A stretch of DNA of 64,000 bases from Lamellibrachia columna (Eukaryota; Annelida; Polychaeta; Sabellida; Siboglinidae). Shown here piece after piece: positions 1 through 11,388 of the stretch (the stretch's first letter is position 1; every line of letters starts with the position of its first letter). The position numbers were made by a program, and so were the translations under genes. The stretch spans positions 1,440,001 to 1,504,000 of the forward strand of contig OY759266.1 in assembly GCA_963662155.1 (NCBI GenBank), written 5' to 3'. Below the pieces are notes generated by a model, which was not told the origin of the DNA, searched no databases, and saw only the letters and a program-made list of their open reading frames with translations.

Positions 1-185
1 AACATAATACCTTGAAGAAAGAGCACATGGCACAAGTGTCTAATGCACTGGAGGAATGGTTTCAACAGTAGAACAGAGAAACCACACATTCATCATGTGT
101 GTGAAAAGGTGAGATAATAAATTGTTAATAATCCAGAAAAATTTATTTTCAATTTGTGGTCTTGAACACTGTCACTGAAAAGGGA

Positions 186-613
186 ATTACTGTCAAAGTA
201 TTGGAATGCGCATGTTCAAATTGTCAACAATTATTGCCAGGTATGTATATATACCAACTTCACGAAAATCTGAAGTTACATGACTTTTGCAAGGTCAAGT
301 CAAAGGTAAAACTTTTTTAAATGTTTTCCACATTATTTAGTGTTTTATAGCATACAAAGATAGACACAAGTGTCTATCTTTGTACACTATAAAACACGAT
401 GTTGCATTTAAAATTGTATAACTCCTACTAAAGTATTGAAAGGCGCATGATCAAACTTTCAATGATTATTGCCAAATATGTATGCTTTGACATATAAAAA
501 AATCAACAAAATCTGAGGTCACATGATTTTTGCTAGGTCAGGTCAAAGATCAAATATTAAATAAAAAACATGTTTTCACATTTTTGTTTGTGTTTAATCA
601 TCTACACAGATAT
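186..613. repeat. Diverged tandem duplication, period about 235 bp
   Basis: Two related units follow one another (about 186-363 and 418-613). Both carry the series 'aaagtattg..ggcgcatg.tcaaa', 'attattgcca', 'aaaatctga.gt.acatga.ttttgc.aggtca', and end near 'aca.agata'. They are imperfect and AT-rich, with no coding potential. A near-perfect hairpin lies at the junction. The family is not recognised; it may be part of an old DNA transposon. Confidence 0.6.
340..397. repeat. 28-bp-arm palindrome (hairpin) with 2-nt loop
   Basis: The arms 340-367 and 370-397 are reverse complements at 26 of 28 positions and are separated only by 'aa'. It may be a cruciform or the end of a MITE. No gene is seen beside it. 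The rest of 614-981 holds nothing recognisable. Confidence 0.75.
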
Positions 614-978
614 ACATTTATCAGAACTTTAAAATTACACCAACATCACATCTGTAGGTTACCTAGGAGAGAGGTTATAACAGGTTAGAAGTTATAACAA
701 GGTCGTGAGGTAGTAAAGGTCGGGTCAAATTTTGATGACCTCTATCTCTGGAAAGGAAGGTAAGATTTAGCTGAAATTTGGTTGGTAACATGGACTTATG
801 AACACAAACAAACACATTAAGTGTCATCAAAATCAAAGACGGTCGTGTAAATTCTTGATTGATGTGATATGGAATGGCCCTGCCGTTATATAATTACAAT
901 ATACCAAAACTTGAAACACTTCATCATGCCAAAATGTTAGGTGGCTCGCACAGCTTGGCTGTAATATAAGATGACATC

Positions 979-1094
<116 letters not shown>

Positions 1095-1363
1095 GTGTCA
1101 TCATATATTACCACCTAACATTTCATGATGTTCTGTTTCAGTTACGTTATGATCTGCTTTATAAGATGTAGAACAGGAAATAAAAAAGGTTGTTTGAGTT
1201 ACTCAGATGTACCGACCAACGAAGTTCGTCTTAGACACTGAAAAATGTCCCTTTATCTGTCATCGACAGCAACTGTAAGTGAATGATTTATCTAGTCAAC
1301 ATTTTGTAATTGTCTTTGCGTACTCTATATAGCGGTACATATCATAATGTGAATTTTCCATAC

Positions 1364-1598
1364 CTTCAATAGCTGAGTACTGAATTCTGAAGTTTGAATA
1401 TGTTGCATTACTCTCTGAATAGTAGTGGACGAACAGTTCGTTCCCACTGCTCACGATGTCTTCAGGATGGTGATAGCCACAAAGTGTTGTCAATAGTCGG
1501 GCCGTTGTGTCGTTTCCATCGTAGATTCTAACTCTATCGTAGTAACAATAACTTCTTCTCCGGTAGACGTAAAATCTGAGGAAGTGAAGCTTGACTTT
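1364..1598 (-). CDS. CUB-domain gene, CUB4 second-half exon
   Basis: This exon encodes the second half of the fourth CUB domain visible in the window. It runs from KVKLHFLRF through [21 protein letters not shown] and FRIQYSAIEG. It carries Cys3 (YCYYD), the hallmark IYDG strand, Cys4 (LCG) and the final hydrophobic strand. The acceptor is ctttgtag at 1600-1599 and the donor is gaaG|gtatgg at 1364/1363. The exon is 235 nt, entered in phase 0 and left in phase 1, the same length and phase as the CUB3 counterpart at 2126-2360. It joins the exon at 1863-1975 across a 264-bp intron. The phase-1 exit means the gene should continue left of this point, but no following exon was found in 1-1363. CUB domains are extracellular binding modules; the ligand here is unknown. 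Confidence 0.85.
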
Positions 1599-1862
1599 CT
1601 ACAAAGCAATAAATATAACAAATCAATATAACATCCTGATCGACGATAGGATGTGTGCTTCATTATTTAAGTATGTATTGTTTAAAATATGTATTACTTA
1701 CACAAGAAAACTAACAAGTACGTTATGTTTCTTCGCTAACATTTGCCATTATGAACATCTAGAATGTTTCACTACAATCTAGTGCGGCAATGAACGCCTT
1801 CGTTATTCTTTTACTGTTGTCATTGCAATTATATAATTACAATATACCAAAACTTGAAACAC

Positions 1863-1975
1863 CTCGGTTCTTTGGACCTGAATCTTCCAACCACATCTCA
1901 TTTGATAGTTGGTGAAATTGACCCCGAATATTCCATTTGTTCCTCCCAAGGCCAATGGGTAGTCAGCGAAGCATC
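1863..1975 (-). CDS. CUB-domain gene, CUB4 first-half exon
   Basis: First half of CUB4: it begins in phase 1 with Cys1 (CFADYPLALGG), continues with NGIFGVNF and ends at Cys2 (RCGWKIQVQRTE). The acceptor is ttcttgtag at 1977-1976 and the donor is ACCGAG|gtgttt at 1863/1862. The exon is 113 nt (2 nt plus 37 codons). The codon split with the preceding exon (G|GA) restores Gly, giving VEG-C. With the next exon the domain is about 116 residues, normal for CUB. The usual SPNYP motif of the first half is absent, as in the other three domains. Confidence rests on the phases and the C.W.I pattern. Confidence 0.82.
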
Positions 1976-2125
1976 CTACAAGAAACTCAGTTGAATTAGA
2001 GCCACAACGATCAGTATAACATACTTTTTTCTTTCTTTTTCCCAAACTATATATATGAGTCCACACTGCATTTAAATAATTTATTTAAACACCTAAGGCG
2101 TGCTTAATTGTAATTTTAGCCTTAC

Positions 2126-2360
2126 CTTCAACAAGTGTATGGGCCACGTAAAGCATGCCGAAGTAAGAAGAATTCCTGGAGCCGTCAGATGCGAAAGTCA
2201 CAAAAGCTGTGTTTCCACTGGTACCGACATAACGATGGCGGGACGAGCCACAAATTGATTGAATCAACGGAGCTCTGTCATCATCTCCGTCAAAGATGTT
2301 GATCCTGTCACATCTGGCGCCGTCCTCAATGTCGACGTAATTAAAGTGCAGCCATATATT
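2126..2360 (-). CDS. CUB-domain gene, CUB3 second-half exon
   Basis: Second half of CUB3: NIWLHFNYVDIEDGARCD, RINIFDGDDD, LIQSICGSSR, TSGNTAFVTFASDGS and YFGMLYVAHTLVEG. Cys3, the IFDG strand, Cys4 (ICG) and the FASD..S loop typical of CUB are all present. The acceptor is tctttcatag at 2362-2361 and the donor gaaG|gtaagg at 2126/2125. The length is 235 nt with phases 0 to 1, identical to the CUB4 partner exon, which points to exon-pair duplication as the origin of the array. Only 150 bp separate it from the next domain at 1975. Confidence 0.87.
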
Positions 2361-2631
2361 CTATGAAAGAGCACAACGTCCAGGATAATATGTATCAGCA
2401 TTTTTGCAAGGGGACAGCCAATACTTTGTTCTGAAAATTTAAGCTCTGCAGCATAATAGTATGTCAAAATGCTACGCAATGCACCTGATTGTAAGCTATG
2501 TTTACATCCAAATATTTATTTTAATAAGATATTGTAATGTAAAATTGAGAGCATGCCGCTGGACCATAAATACGACATGTAATCAAGAGCTAAATGACAT
2601 ATGATTAAGTAAAGGATACCATTAAGGCAAA

Positions 2632-2634
<3 letters not shown>

Positions 2635-2676
<42 letters not shown>

Positions 2677-2710
2677 ATTTATACGAACAAAAACAAATAA
2701 ACAAACATAC

Positions 2711-2786
<76 letters not shown>
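2635..2786. repeat. Two (AT)n tracts inside an imperfect inverted repeat
   Basis: AT tracts at 2635-2674 and 2717-2786 lie in the CUB3 intron. The second tract is flanked by arms of opposite sense: aaaaacaaataaacaaaca on its left and gtttgtttgttttt on its right, so the tract could extrude as a long hairpin. Nothing else is seen in 2787-3084. Confidence 0.85.
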
Positions 2787-2788
<2 letters not shown>

Positions 2789-3084
2789 AAGTGTGTTTGT
2801 TTGTTTTTCCACAACAATCCACAACGTTCTGTCTGTTTTGCCAGAAGACCACAATCCACAACGTGTTATATTTAGAACCATGTAAATGTATCATATCTAT
2901 AGAAAATCGGAATATTGTACGCCATTGGTTTTTGAATGTCAAACTACGAACTCACGCATGAGCAAGCATCCGCTTTCTTGTGATATATACAGCCGATGCC
3001 AGAATATGCAGAAATTGTTGTCATTAAATTTGTTTCTCTATCATTTAGTTGACTGATTCAAGAAGACGGCAGTGCACAATGCTG

Positions 3085-3352
<268 letters not shown>

Positions 3353-3474
3353 ATAGTTAGTTGATTGGTCGATATTTCTTATCAATATCATTTATAAATA
3401 GCATTTCATCAATGGGTAATCAGATTAGTCAATACATGGGGAGGAATAGGCGAAATATAAATATATAGAAAATT

Positions 3475-3965
3475 GCTAATTCTATATAAAGCAATCGCAA
3501 GGTTTCGTTTAGATTCTATAAAACTGCATACGTAATAGAGAAGAGACCTCAGCTGAGAGATCTTACTTATGAAAACACGCCTACAAGAATGTGGTTTAAA
3601 AACACTAGAGACGATGATTAACAGTTAGCCAAGTATATGTGTTTTAATGTTCAATGGAAATAATGATAGCAGTATATTTTCAAACTTAAGGTGGGTCGAA
3701 AATAGAGGGCACGAAACAGCGTTCCACAGATGTATTTATTCTCACAGACGACGATAGAGAAATTGAAAGAATTATTTACAGAACGTGTAAACTATAAATG
3801 CTAACTGTGAGAATAATGTGTAAAATCAAAAGTAACAGCTATCTGATAAGGGCTGGCTAAGCGTAAATAGAACAGCATTGGACTATCGATAAACCAATGA
3901 TTTCCTTGTCAACTTACCATCAATGGTTTGTTACTTGGATGACAATCTTTGTTAACTGTTGTTTA
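3475..3965 (+). mobile_element. CR1-like LINE 3' fragment (degenerate)
   Basis: The sequence 'tctatataaagcaatcgcaagg...gaagagacctcagctgagagatcttacttatgaa' is a decayed copy of the CR1 C-terminal coding region seen intact near 24360-24560 (LYKAIVRPHLEYC, ELRDLSYEERLKECGLTTLET). It ends with the same 3' sequence found at 24826-24935 (a 'ggac.atcgataa.ccaatg' tract). Many stops and deletions make it inactive. It lies in the CUB3 intron. Confidence 0.7.
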
Positions 3966-4104
3966 TAATAATTCATCAATGATTCAATGATAAAAATATT
4001 TCAAAATATTGTATGTCGTACGTTGTCTGCATGCAGCTACTAAATATGTTTTCCATATCCGTGCATGCAGTTCAGTTAGTCATATATTTACTGGAATTGC
4101 TTAC

Positions 4105-4220
4105 CAATGTTGGTGCAACATGAATCTTCCAACTGCATGTTAGGTTGTTTTCATGTGGTGATTCTTGGAAGACAAGTCTATCGACTGGTCTGTCCAGTAT
4201 TGCTGTGGTGCCATCACATC
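4105..4220 (-). CDS. CUB-domain gene, CUB3 first-half exon
   Basis: First half of CUB3: (G)CDGTTAILDRPVDRL, VFQESPHENN, and LTCSWKIHVAPTL with Cys1 and Cys2 (TCSWKI). The acceptor is gttttccacag at 4222-4221 and the donor TTG|gtaagc at 4105/4104. It is 116 nt long (2 nt plus 38 codons), phase 1 to 0. It continues into the exon at 2360 across a 1.74-kb intron filled with microsatellites and a CR1 relic. The opening C-x-G-T-T resembles the first-half exons of CUB1 and CUB2, which supports assignment to one gene. Confidence 0.83.
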
Positions 4221-4379
4221 CTGTGGAAAACCAACTAATACATAATAGGCCACCCTATGCATTACAATTATTCGTTAAATCGTATCCTCTTGTGATGTAG
4301 TTAGCAGAATTGGTTGAGCCGCATCATGGACGCTTCTGCCGTGACTCATGAGAGATGGAGTCCACAGCAGGTTAAACAT

Positions 4380-4575
4380 TTATCCATTGTGTGGGATCTT
4401 TTGCTTGGCATATGCACCAGATAGAAGGGACCAATGACTTTTACTGTCTCTTCCGAAAGACACAGGCAAACTGGGGTGAACTAAATTGTTTTGAAAAAGT
4501 TTCAAAACGGCAGCAGGTGGTTTGGAATCCCGGTCCCTCTGCTGAAAGTCCGACGCCCTACCACACGACCACTGC
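4380..4575 (-). mobile_element. tRNA-derived SINE, source of the adjacent minisatellite
   Basis: Read on the minus strand, 4575-4500 resembles a tRNA-like head (GGGCGCAGTGGTCGTGTGGT, then GGGCGTCGGACT, and a B-box-like GGGATTCCAAACC). It is followed by a body ending in 'AGACAGTAAAAGTCATTGG' and 'CCCTTCTATCTGGTG'. The body matches the second SINE at 56020-56190. The element lies between CUB2 and CUB3. Confidence 0.65.
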
Positions 4576-7316
4576 GCCCTACCACACGACCACCGCGCCC
4601 TACCACACGACCACCGCGCCCTACCACACGACCACTGCGCCCTACCACACGACCACCGCGCCCTACCACACGACCACTGCGCCCTACCACACGACCACCG
4701 CGCCCTACCACACGACCACCGCGCCCTACCACACGACCACCGCGCCCTACCACACGACCACCGCGCCCTACCACACGACCACTGCGCCCTACCACACGAC
4801 CACCGCGCCCTACCACACGACCACTGCGCCCTACCACACGACCACCGCGCCCTACCACACGACCACTGCGCCCTACCACACGACCACCGCGCCCTACCAC
4901 ACGACCACCGCGCCCTACCACACGACCACCGCGCCCTACCACACGACCACCGCGCCCTACCACACGACCACCGCGCCCTACCACACGACCACCGCGTCCT
5001 ACCACACGACCACCGCGTCCTACCACACGACCACCGCGCCCTACCACACGACCACCGCGTCCTACCACACGACCACCGCGCCCTACCACACGACCACCGC
5101 GTCCTACCACACGACCACCGCGCCCTACCACACGACCACCGCGCCCTACCACACGACCACCGCGTCCTACCACACGACCACCGCGCCCTACCACACGACC
5201 ACCGCGCCCTACCACACGACCACCGCGCCCTACCACACGACCACCGCGCCCTACCACACGACCACCGCGCCCTACCACACGACCACCGCGCACTACCACA
5301 CGACCACCGCGCCCTACCACACGACCACCGCGCCCTACCACACGACCACCGCGCCCTACCACACGACCACCGCGCCCTACCACACGACCACCGCGCCCTA
5401 CCACACGACCACCGCGCCCTACCACACGACCACCGCGCCCTACCACACGACCACCGCGCCCTACCACACGACCACCGCGCCTTACCACACGACCACCGCG
5501 CCCTACCACACGACCACCGCGCCCTACCACACGACCACCGCGCCCTACCACACGACCACCGCGCCCTACCACACGACCACCGCGCCCTACCACACGACCA
5601 CCGCGCCTTACCACACGACCACCGCGCCCTACCACACGACCACCGCGCCCTACCACACGACCACCGCGCCCTACCACACGACCACCGCGCCCTACCACAC
5701 GACCACCGCGCCCTACCACACGACCACCGCGCCCTACCACACGACCACCGCGCCCTACCACACGACCACCGCGCCCTACCACACGACCACCGCGCCCTAC
5801 CACACGACCACCGCGCCCTACCACACGACCACCGCGCCCTACAACACGACCACCGCGCCCTACCACACGACCACCGCGCCCTACCACACGACCACCGCGC
5901 CCTACCACACGACCACCGCGCCCTACCACACGACCACCGCGCCCTACCACACGACCACCGCGCCCTACCACACGACCACCGCGCCTTACCACACGACCAC
6001 CGCGCCCTACCACACGACCACCGCGCCCTACCACACGACCACCGCGCCCTACCACACGACCACCGCGCCCTACCACACGACCACCGCGCCCTACCACACG
6101 ACCACCGCGCCTTACCACACGACCACCGCGTCCTACCACACGACCACCGCGCCCTACCACACGACCACCGCGCCCTACCACACGACCACCGCGCCCTACC
6201 ACACGACCACCGCGCCCTACCACACGACCACCGCGCCCTACCACACGACCACCGCGTCCTACCACACGACCACCGCGCCCTACCACACGACCACCGCGCC
6301 CTACCACACGACCACCGCGCCCTACCACACGACCACCGCGCCCTACCACACGACCACCGCGCCTTACCACACGACCACCGCGTCCTACCACACGACCACC
6401 GCGCCTTACCACACGACCACCGCGTCCTACCACACGACCACCGCGCCCTACCACACGACCACCGCGCCTTACCACACGACCACCGCGTCCTACCACACGA
6501 CCACCGCGCCCTACCACACGACCACCGCGCCCTACCACACGACCACCGCGCCCTACCACACGACTACCGCGCCCTACCACACGACCACCGCGCCCTACCA
6601 CACGACCACCGCGCCTTACCACACGACCACCGCGTCCTACCATACGACCACCGCGCCTTACCACACGACCACCGCGTCCTACCACACGACCACCGCGCCC
6701 TACCACACGACCACCGCGCCTTACCACACGACCACCGCGTCCTACCACACGACCACCGCGCCCTACCACACGACCACCGCGCCTTACCACACGACCACCG
6801 CGTCCTACCACACGACCACCGCGCCCTACCACACGACCACCGAGCCTTACCACACGACCACCGCGCCCTACCACACGACCACCGCGCCTTACCACACGAC
6901 CACCGCGTCCTACCACACGACCACCGCGCCCTACCACACGACCACCGCGTCCTACCACACGACCACCGCGCCTTACCACACGACCACCGCGTCCTACCAC
7001 ACGACCACCGCGCCCTACCACACGACCACCGCGCCTTACCACACGACCACCGCGCCTTACCACACGACCACCGCGCCCTACCACACGACCACTGCGCCTT
7101 ACCACACGATCACCGCGCCTTACCACACGACCACCGCGCCCTACCACACGACCACCGCGCCTTACCACACGACCACCGCGCCTTACCACACGACCACCGC
7201 GCCCTACCACACGACCACCGCGCCCTACCACACGACCACCGCGCCCTACCATACGACCACCGCGCCCTACCACACGACCACCGCGCCCTACCACACGACC
7301 ACCACGCCCTACCAAC
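4553..7316. repeat. 21-bp minisatellite, about 131 copies
   Basis: The unit on the plus strand is ccctaccacacgaccaccgcg, repeated for about 2.76 kb with scattered point variants (tcc, ctt, actgcg). Because 21 is a multiple of 3 and the unit lacks stops, long frames stay open on both strands (PYHTTTA, RPTTRPP, VVGRGGR). I regard these as artefacts. The unit equals the first 21 bp of the SINE head at 4553-4575. The variants cluster: actgcg units sit at the left end and ctt/tcc units at the right, as expected if the array grew by local duplication. Confidence 0.97.
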
Positions 7317-7708
7317 TCTTGTTTTGTGTTATTATTCCTGTGAAAAATATAGTAGAGCTGTACAAACAAAGTGTTAATTTTGTCAAAATAGTTGTTCATG
7401 GTTATATTTCTGAGACTATAATTCAGCAAGACAAAGTTAATTCTTAATAATTTCAGATTATTGTATTAACAACATATAGAGGGTAGTGCGCAACAATATT
7501 GGTTATAGATAGATTGGCAATCTGTATGAACATGCCGACGAATTTAGAGAGTTCTTTTCAAACACAGTTTTAGCTCTTCGGGTATAAAGCAGGGCTATGA
7601 AATAAATCAGACCGGCCAACGTGAGCTAGTACATCATTGACGCTCCTGTAATATCTTTCTATGAAGAACTTTGTCTTTAATGATCCATCATCAGATCATG
7701 CGAAAGAA
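7317..7708. other. No recognisable feature
   Basis: This 392-bp AT-rich intronic stretch shows no ORF or repeat that I recognise. Confidence 0.5.

Positions 7709-7789
<81 letters not shown>
7709..7789. repeat. (AT)n microsatellite
   Basis: About 40 AT units directly beside the 3' end of the LINE that follows. Confidence 0.97.
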
Positions 7790-7792
<3 letters not shown>

Positions 7793-7809
7793 GACAGACT
7801 TCTGATAAG

Positions 7810-10085
7810 GGCGGGATATCACTTCACTTCACTTTCCCATAACCCGTAAGGATCGTTGGGGCACCATTGATGACTTTCTAACCAGCTCTCTCCACGTTTC
7901 CCTTTTCTCGACAGCCCTCTGGGAGTCAGCGAACTCCATTCCTGTCCATTCTTTAATGTTGTCTTCCCACCTCTTCTTCTGTCTACCTCTTCGTCTCCCC
8001 CCTCTTACGGTACCTTGCAAGATAGTCTTTGCAAGGCCAGATGATCGTGATACATGACCGTACCACTTCAGTTTACGCTTCTTAACTGTTGTAAGAAGGT
8101 CGTCATATGGTCCGATGGCTTGTTTGATCTTGTTGCGGACAATTTCGTTAGTAACATGGTCTTCGTATGATATGCGCAAGATCTTCCGAAAGCATCTCAT
8201 TTCTATGGCTTGTATCCTCTTCTGTAGATCGGCTGAGAGGGTCCATGTTTCAGAAGCGTACAGAAAGATGGAAATGACAAGGGAGCGCATCAGCCTTATT
8301 TTCGAACTGACCGTAATGTTTCTGTCGTTCCATAAGGGTTTCAACCTTGTTAGTGCTGCTGTTGTCTGTGCAATCCTGGCAAGTATCTCATCTGTGATAA
8401 TTGATCCCAAGTACCTGAAGCTTGTTACTGTCTCAAGTATTTGTCCATTAACTTTGACCTCTGTGTTGATGCTTTGTGTGTTGTTCGTCATCAGTTTGGT
8501 CTTTTCCGCACTGATCTCCATGCCGTATGATGTAGATGTTTTCTCGAGGCGCTCCACCAAATTGACTAGTTCTTGTTCATCTCCTGCTAAGCCGTCGATG
8601 TTGTCACCAAAACGAAGGTTGGTGATTGTCCTGCCTCCAATGCTGACAGTGCCTTGATGGTTTTCTAAAGCATCAGTCATGATCCTTTCCAGAAAAATGT
8701 TGAAGAGCGTTGGTGGTAGTAGGCATCCTTGTCGAACTCCGACTGTTGTTCGAAACCAGTCTCGTATGCTGCTGTTGAAGATTACTGCACTGGTGGCATT
8801 GTCATATAGGTGTTCAGTGGTTCGGGCAAGCTTGAAGCCAATGTTGTACCTCCTCATGGTTGCCCATAAGGCCGCATGCCATACCTAACCAAAGGCCTTC
8901 TTGAAATCTATGAAGACATGATACAGGCTTTGCTGATGTTGAAGGTGTTTCTCACAAAGGATTCTAAGGTTGAAGATCTGTTCACTGGTGCTCCGTCCTG
9001 CTCGAAAACTCGCTTGTTCTTCAGCGATGACCTCTTCTGCCTGGGGTTTGAGTCTGTTGAGTAGTATCTTCAACATGACTTTGCTCGGGTGGCTGATGAG
9101 GCTGATTGTTCTGTAATTTTGGCACATCTGTAGGTTGCCTGTCTTGGGAAGTGTGATGATCAGTGACTGAGTCCATGGGGTGGGCCATTCTCCTGTCTGC
9201 CAGATCTTGTTGCAGATTGTTGTAAGTGTGGTAATCAAGGCTTCTCCCCCAGCTTGAACCAGTTCTGCTGGTATGTTATCAATTCCAGCTTACTTTCCTT
9301 TTTTCAGAGACTTTACTGCAGCCTCCACTTCCTCACGAAGAATGGGGTAGTCGTCCTCTTCAGTAGTCTGTGGACAAGTTAGTACTACTGGGTATCCGTT
9401 GGTGTTGCACCTTCAGGATCACATTTTCTCCTTTTCAATTCCCTTCTTTTGTCACAGAGATCTAGGATGTCTGCTGTGACCCATGGTTTATTTGTCCGAC
9501 GGTGTTTTCCAAGGATCTCGCTGGCTGTTTCGTTGAAGGTGTTGGTCAGCAAGTTCACGTCGGTATATTTGTCATCCAGTATGATAAGTGGTGCAAATTT
9601 CCCACCTATCATTGCTTTGAACGTTGTCATCAGCACGTCGTGATCACTTCTGATATCTGCTCCTGAAAAGATTCGTGTCCTGGCAGTGTTCACTCCTGTG
9701 TGAAAGCGCCGTTTCACCAAGATGTAGTCGATCTGATTGTGATGGTTTCCATCTGGGCTGTGCCAGGTCCATCTTCTAGATGTTTTGTGTGGGCCAAATG
9801 TGTTAGCCAGCATCAGCTCATTGTACATTGCCAATTCGAGGAGCCTGTGACCTCTCTCATTTGTTTCCGCGTTGCAGAAAGGTCCGCAAGTGTCTTGCCA
9901 GTTGTTCTGCGCATCCTTTCCCACTTTTGCATTCCAGTCTCCTAGTACAATAAGATTGTCTTTCTTTGGCGTTTCCTCAATGACTTCTTGCAGGTGGCCA
10001 TAGAAATCTTCCACCTCACTGTCGTCATAATCAGACGTTGGGGCATAAACTTGTACTACTGTCATGTTGAAGGGAATTGCGCAGA
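7810..10085 (-). mobile_element. Defective non-LTR retrotransposon, endonuclease plus RT
   Basis: Minus-strand LINE remnant. From 10085 to 9385 it encodes the APE-type endonuclease ([40 protein letters not shown]). From about 9380 to 7829 it encodes reverse transcriptase (GIDNIPAEL, FIDFKKAFG, GVRQGCLLPPTLFNIFL) and a C-terminal domain (KLKWYGHVSRSS, GRRRGRQKKRWEDNIKEW). RTE/CR1-like; the clade is not settled. It is dead: in-frame stops at 9290-9292 and 8887-8885, the catalytic FADD box reads FGDN, and about 100 residues between endonuclease and RT are missing. The N terminus is lost where a CR1 3' tail begins at 10086. It lies in the large intron between CUB3 and CUB2. Confidence 0.9.
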
Positions 10086-10185
10086 TGGAATAGTGTTGGA
10101 CTCTCGATAAGCTAAAGGCGCCCTTCTCCACTTGCCACGTAGAATTTGTAGTTTTGGATGGCAATCTTGTAACATTTCTAAAGAC
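10086..10185 (+). mobile_element. CR1 3'-tail copy
   Basis: The tract 'gttggactctcgataagc' followed by 'ttctccacttgcca' and 'ttggatggcaatcttgt' matches the 3' end of the CR1 element at 24840-24935. It is in plus orientation and interrupts the endonuclease of the minus-strand LINE. Confidence 0.65.
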
Positions 10186-10187
10186 AT

Positions 10188-10190
<3 letters not shown>

Positions 10191-10255
<65 letters not shown>

Positions 10256-10293
10256 CGTACGTACGTACGTACGTACGTACGTACGTACATACA

Positions 10294-10340
<47 letters not shown>
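10191..10340. repeat. Compound (AT)n(ACGT)n(ACAT)n(AT)n microsatellite
   Basis: Blocks of AT, ACGT (a self-complementary unit), ACAT and again AT follow each other without interruption. Confidence 0.97.
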
Positions 10341-10450
10341 TCTTATTGTATATTTATTACATTATATTCTAGTATTGATCAAACAACAGCTTACCATATA
10401 TTATATGTTTCTTAGCTTTAATCTTATATCTAAGTGCCATACTGTCTTAC

Positions 10451-10691
10451 CTTCAACAGGAACAAAAGATGAGTATCTGACCCTGAAGCGAGAACGTCTT
10501 CCTGAGCCACGAGTGAAGAACGAGACAAATGCTGTGTTTCCATTGCACATGATGTCACCAGGACGCGTGGAACCACATAACGAGTATTTCACTGGTGTTG
10601 TGGTGTCGTTTCCATCATAGATCTCGAGCACCTCAGAATTACAGTTGTAGCTACTCTTGAGCCCAAAGCGTAGAAAATGTAGTCGCAGTCG
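10451..10691 (-). CDS. CUB-domain gene, CUB2 second-half exon
   Basis: Second half of CUB2: [58 protein letters not shown] and [13 protein letters not shown]. Cys3 (NCN), the EIYDG strand and Cys4 (LCG) are present. The acidic residue usual in the later loop (F.SD) is replaced by FFTRGS, so calcium coordination at that site may be altered. The acceptor is ttttgcag at 10693-10692 and the donor gaaG|gtaaga at 10451/10450. The exon is 241 nt, phase 0 to 1. A 248-bp intron separates it from its first half. Confidence 0.87.
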
Positions 10692-10767
10692 CTGCAAAAG
10701 GCGATTTTTAAATACACATAGTCATATTATCTGGTATATTAGGTATATTAAATGTACTATGTACACA

Positions 10768-10830
10768 TGCATGCACGCACGCACGAACAAACGCACGCAC
10801 GCACGCACACACGCATACACAAACTCACAC
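10768..10830. repeat. (GCAC)n-type microsatellite
   Basis: An imperfect run of gcac and acac units in the short CUB2 intron. Confidence 0.8.
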
Positions 10831-10939
10831 ACATCGTTTTTAAGTGACGAGTTATTCAGCCAAATAATTGTGTATATGTATATGATATGTATGTGTGTGT
10901 ACGTGTGTACTTAAGTAATAAGTTAATATATCAACTCAC

Positions 10940-11052
10940 CTTTGATCTGTCCACTTGAATATGCCAACCACATATGAAACTGTTATGTTGGTCTACATGG
11001 AAGCCAAACGTTCCAAAGGATCCTTCCATGATGACTGTCGTGCCGTTACACG
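10940..11052 (-). CDS. CUB-domain gene, CUB2 first-half exon
   Basis: First half of CUB2: CNGTTVIMEGSFGTFGF, HVDQHNS, and FICGWHIQVDRSK with Cys1 and Cys2 (ICGWHI). The acceptor is tttactgcag at 11054-11053 and the donor TCAAAG|gtgagt at 10940/10939. It is 113 nt, phase 1 to 0, matching the CUB4 first-half exon in length. The upstream exon (CUB1 second half) is 14.7 kb away, across the intron that holds the nested transposon stack. The remainder up to 11390 shows nothing else supported. Confidence 0.84.
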
Positions 11053-11388
11053 CTGCAGTAAATATATAAACTAGCATTACTTTGTAGATATTGTGGATTG
11101 CTATAAACATTTATTTCCATTTTGAACGTAGGTTGTCTTGCATTATTGCTTTCAATATAATTGTAAGTTATAATTGCATGTACCAGGTATGTAAAGCATA
11201 TGATATTAATCTCGATCGGGCGCTATATGAATATTTTGTATTATTATTATTATTAGTTATTATTATTGTGGAGATAACATTGTCCTCCGCATATAATCTA
11301 TTATCAAGGTTAAGACTTCTCCACTGATTTTTTAATGGGGTTCGTTGAGTGCTTAGTTTTCATCACGTCATCGAACTTTTTGACTTTA

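Noticed and set aside
1215..1280. Possible next CUB first-half exon on the minus strand (…TDKGTFFSV)
   Set aside because: An acceptor-like acttacag precedes it and the text resembles GTFGF, but the required phase meets an early stop and the similar frame stops after SV; no Cys1. Probably chance or a dead exon.
4391..7447. Open frames of 950-1018 codons on both strands (PYHTTTA, RPTTRPP, VVGRGGR repeats)
   Set aside because: The 21-bp unit is a multiple of three without stops, so several frames stay open. The start and end codons fall in SINE and unique flanks, and the unit derives from a SINE.
8115..8888. Plus-strand frames over the LINE at 7.8-10 kb
   Set aside because: Antisense shadows of the RT coding sequence.
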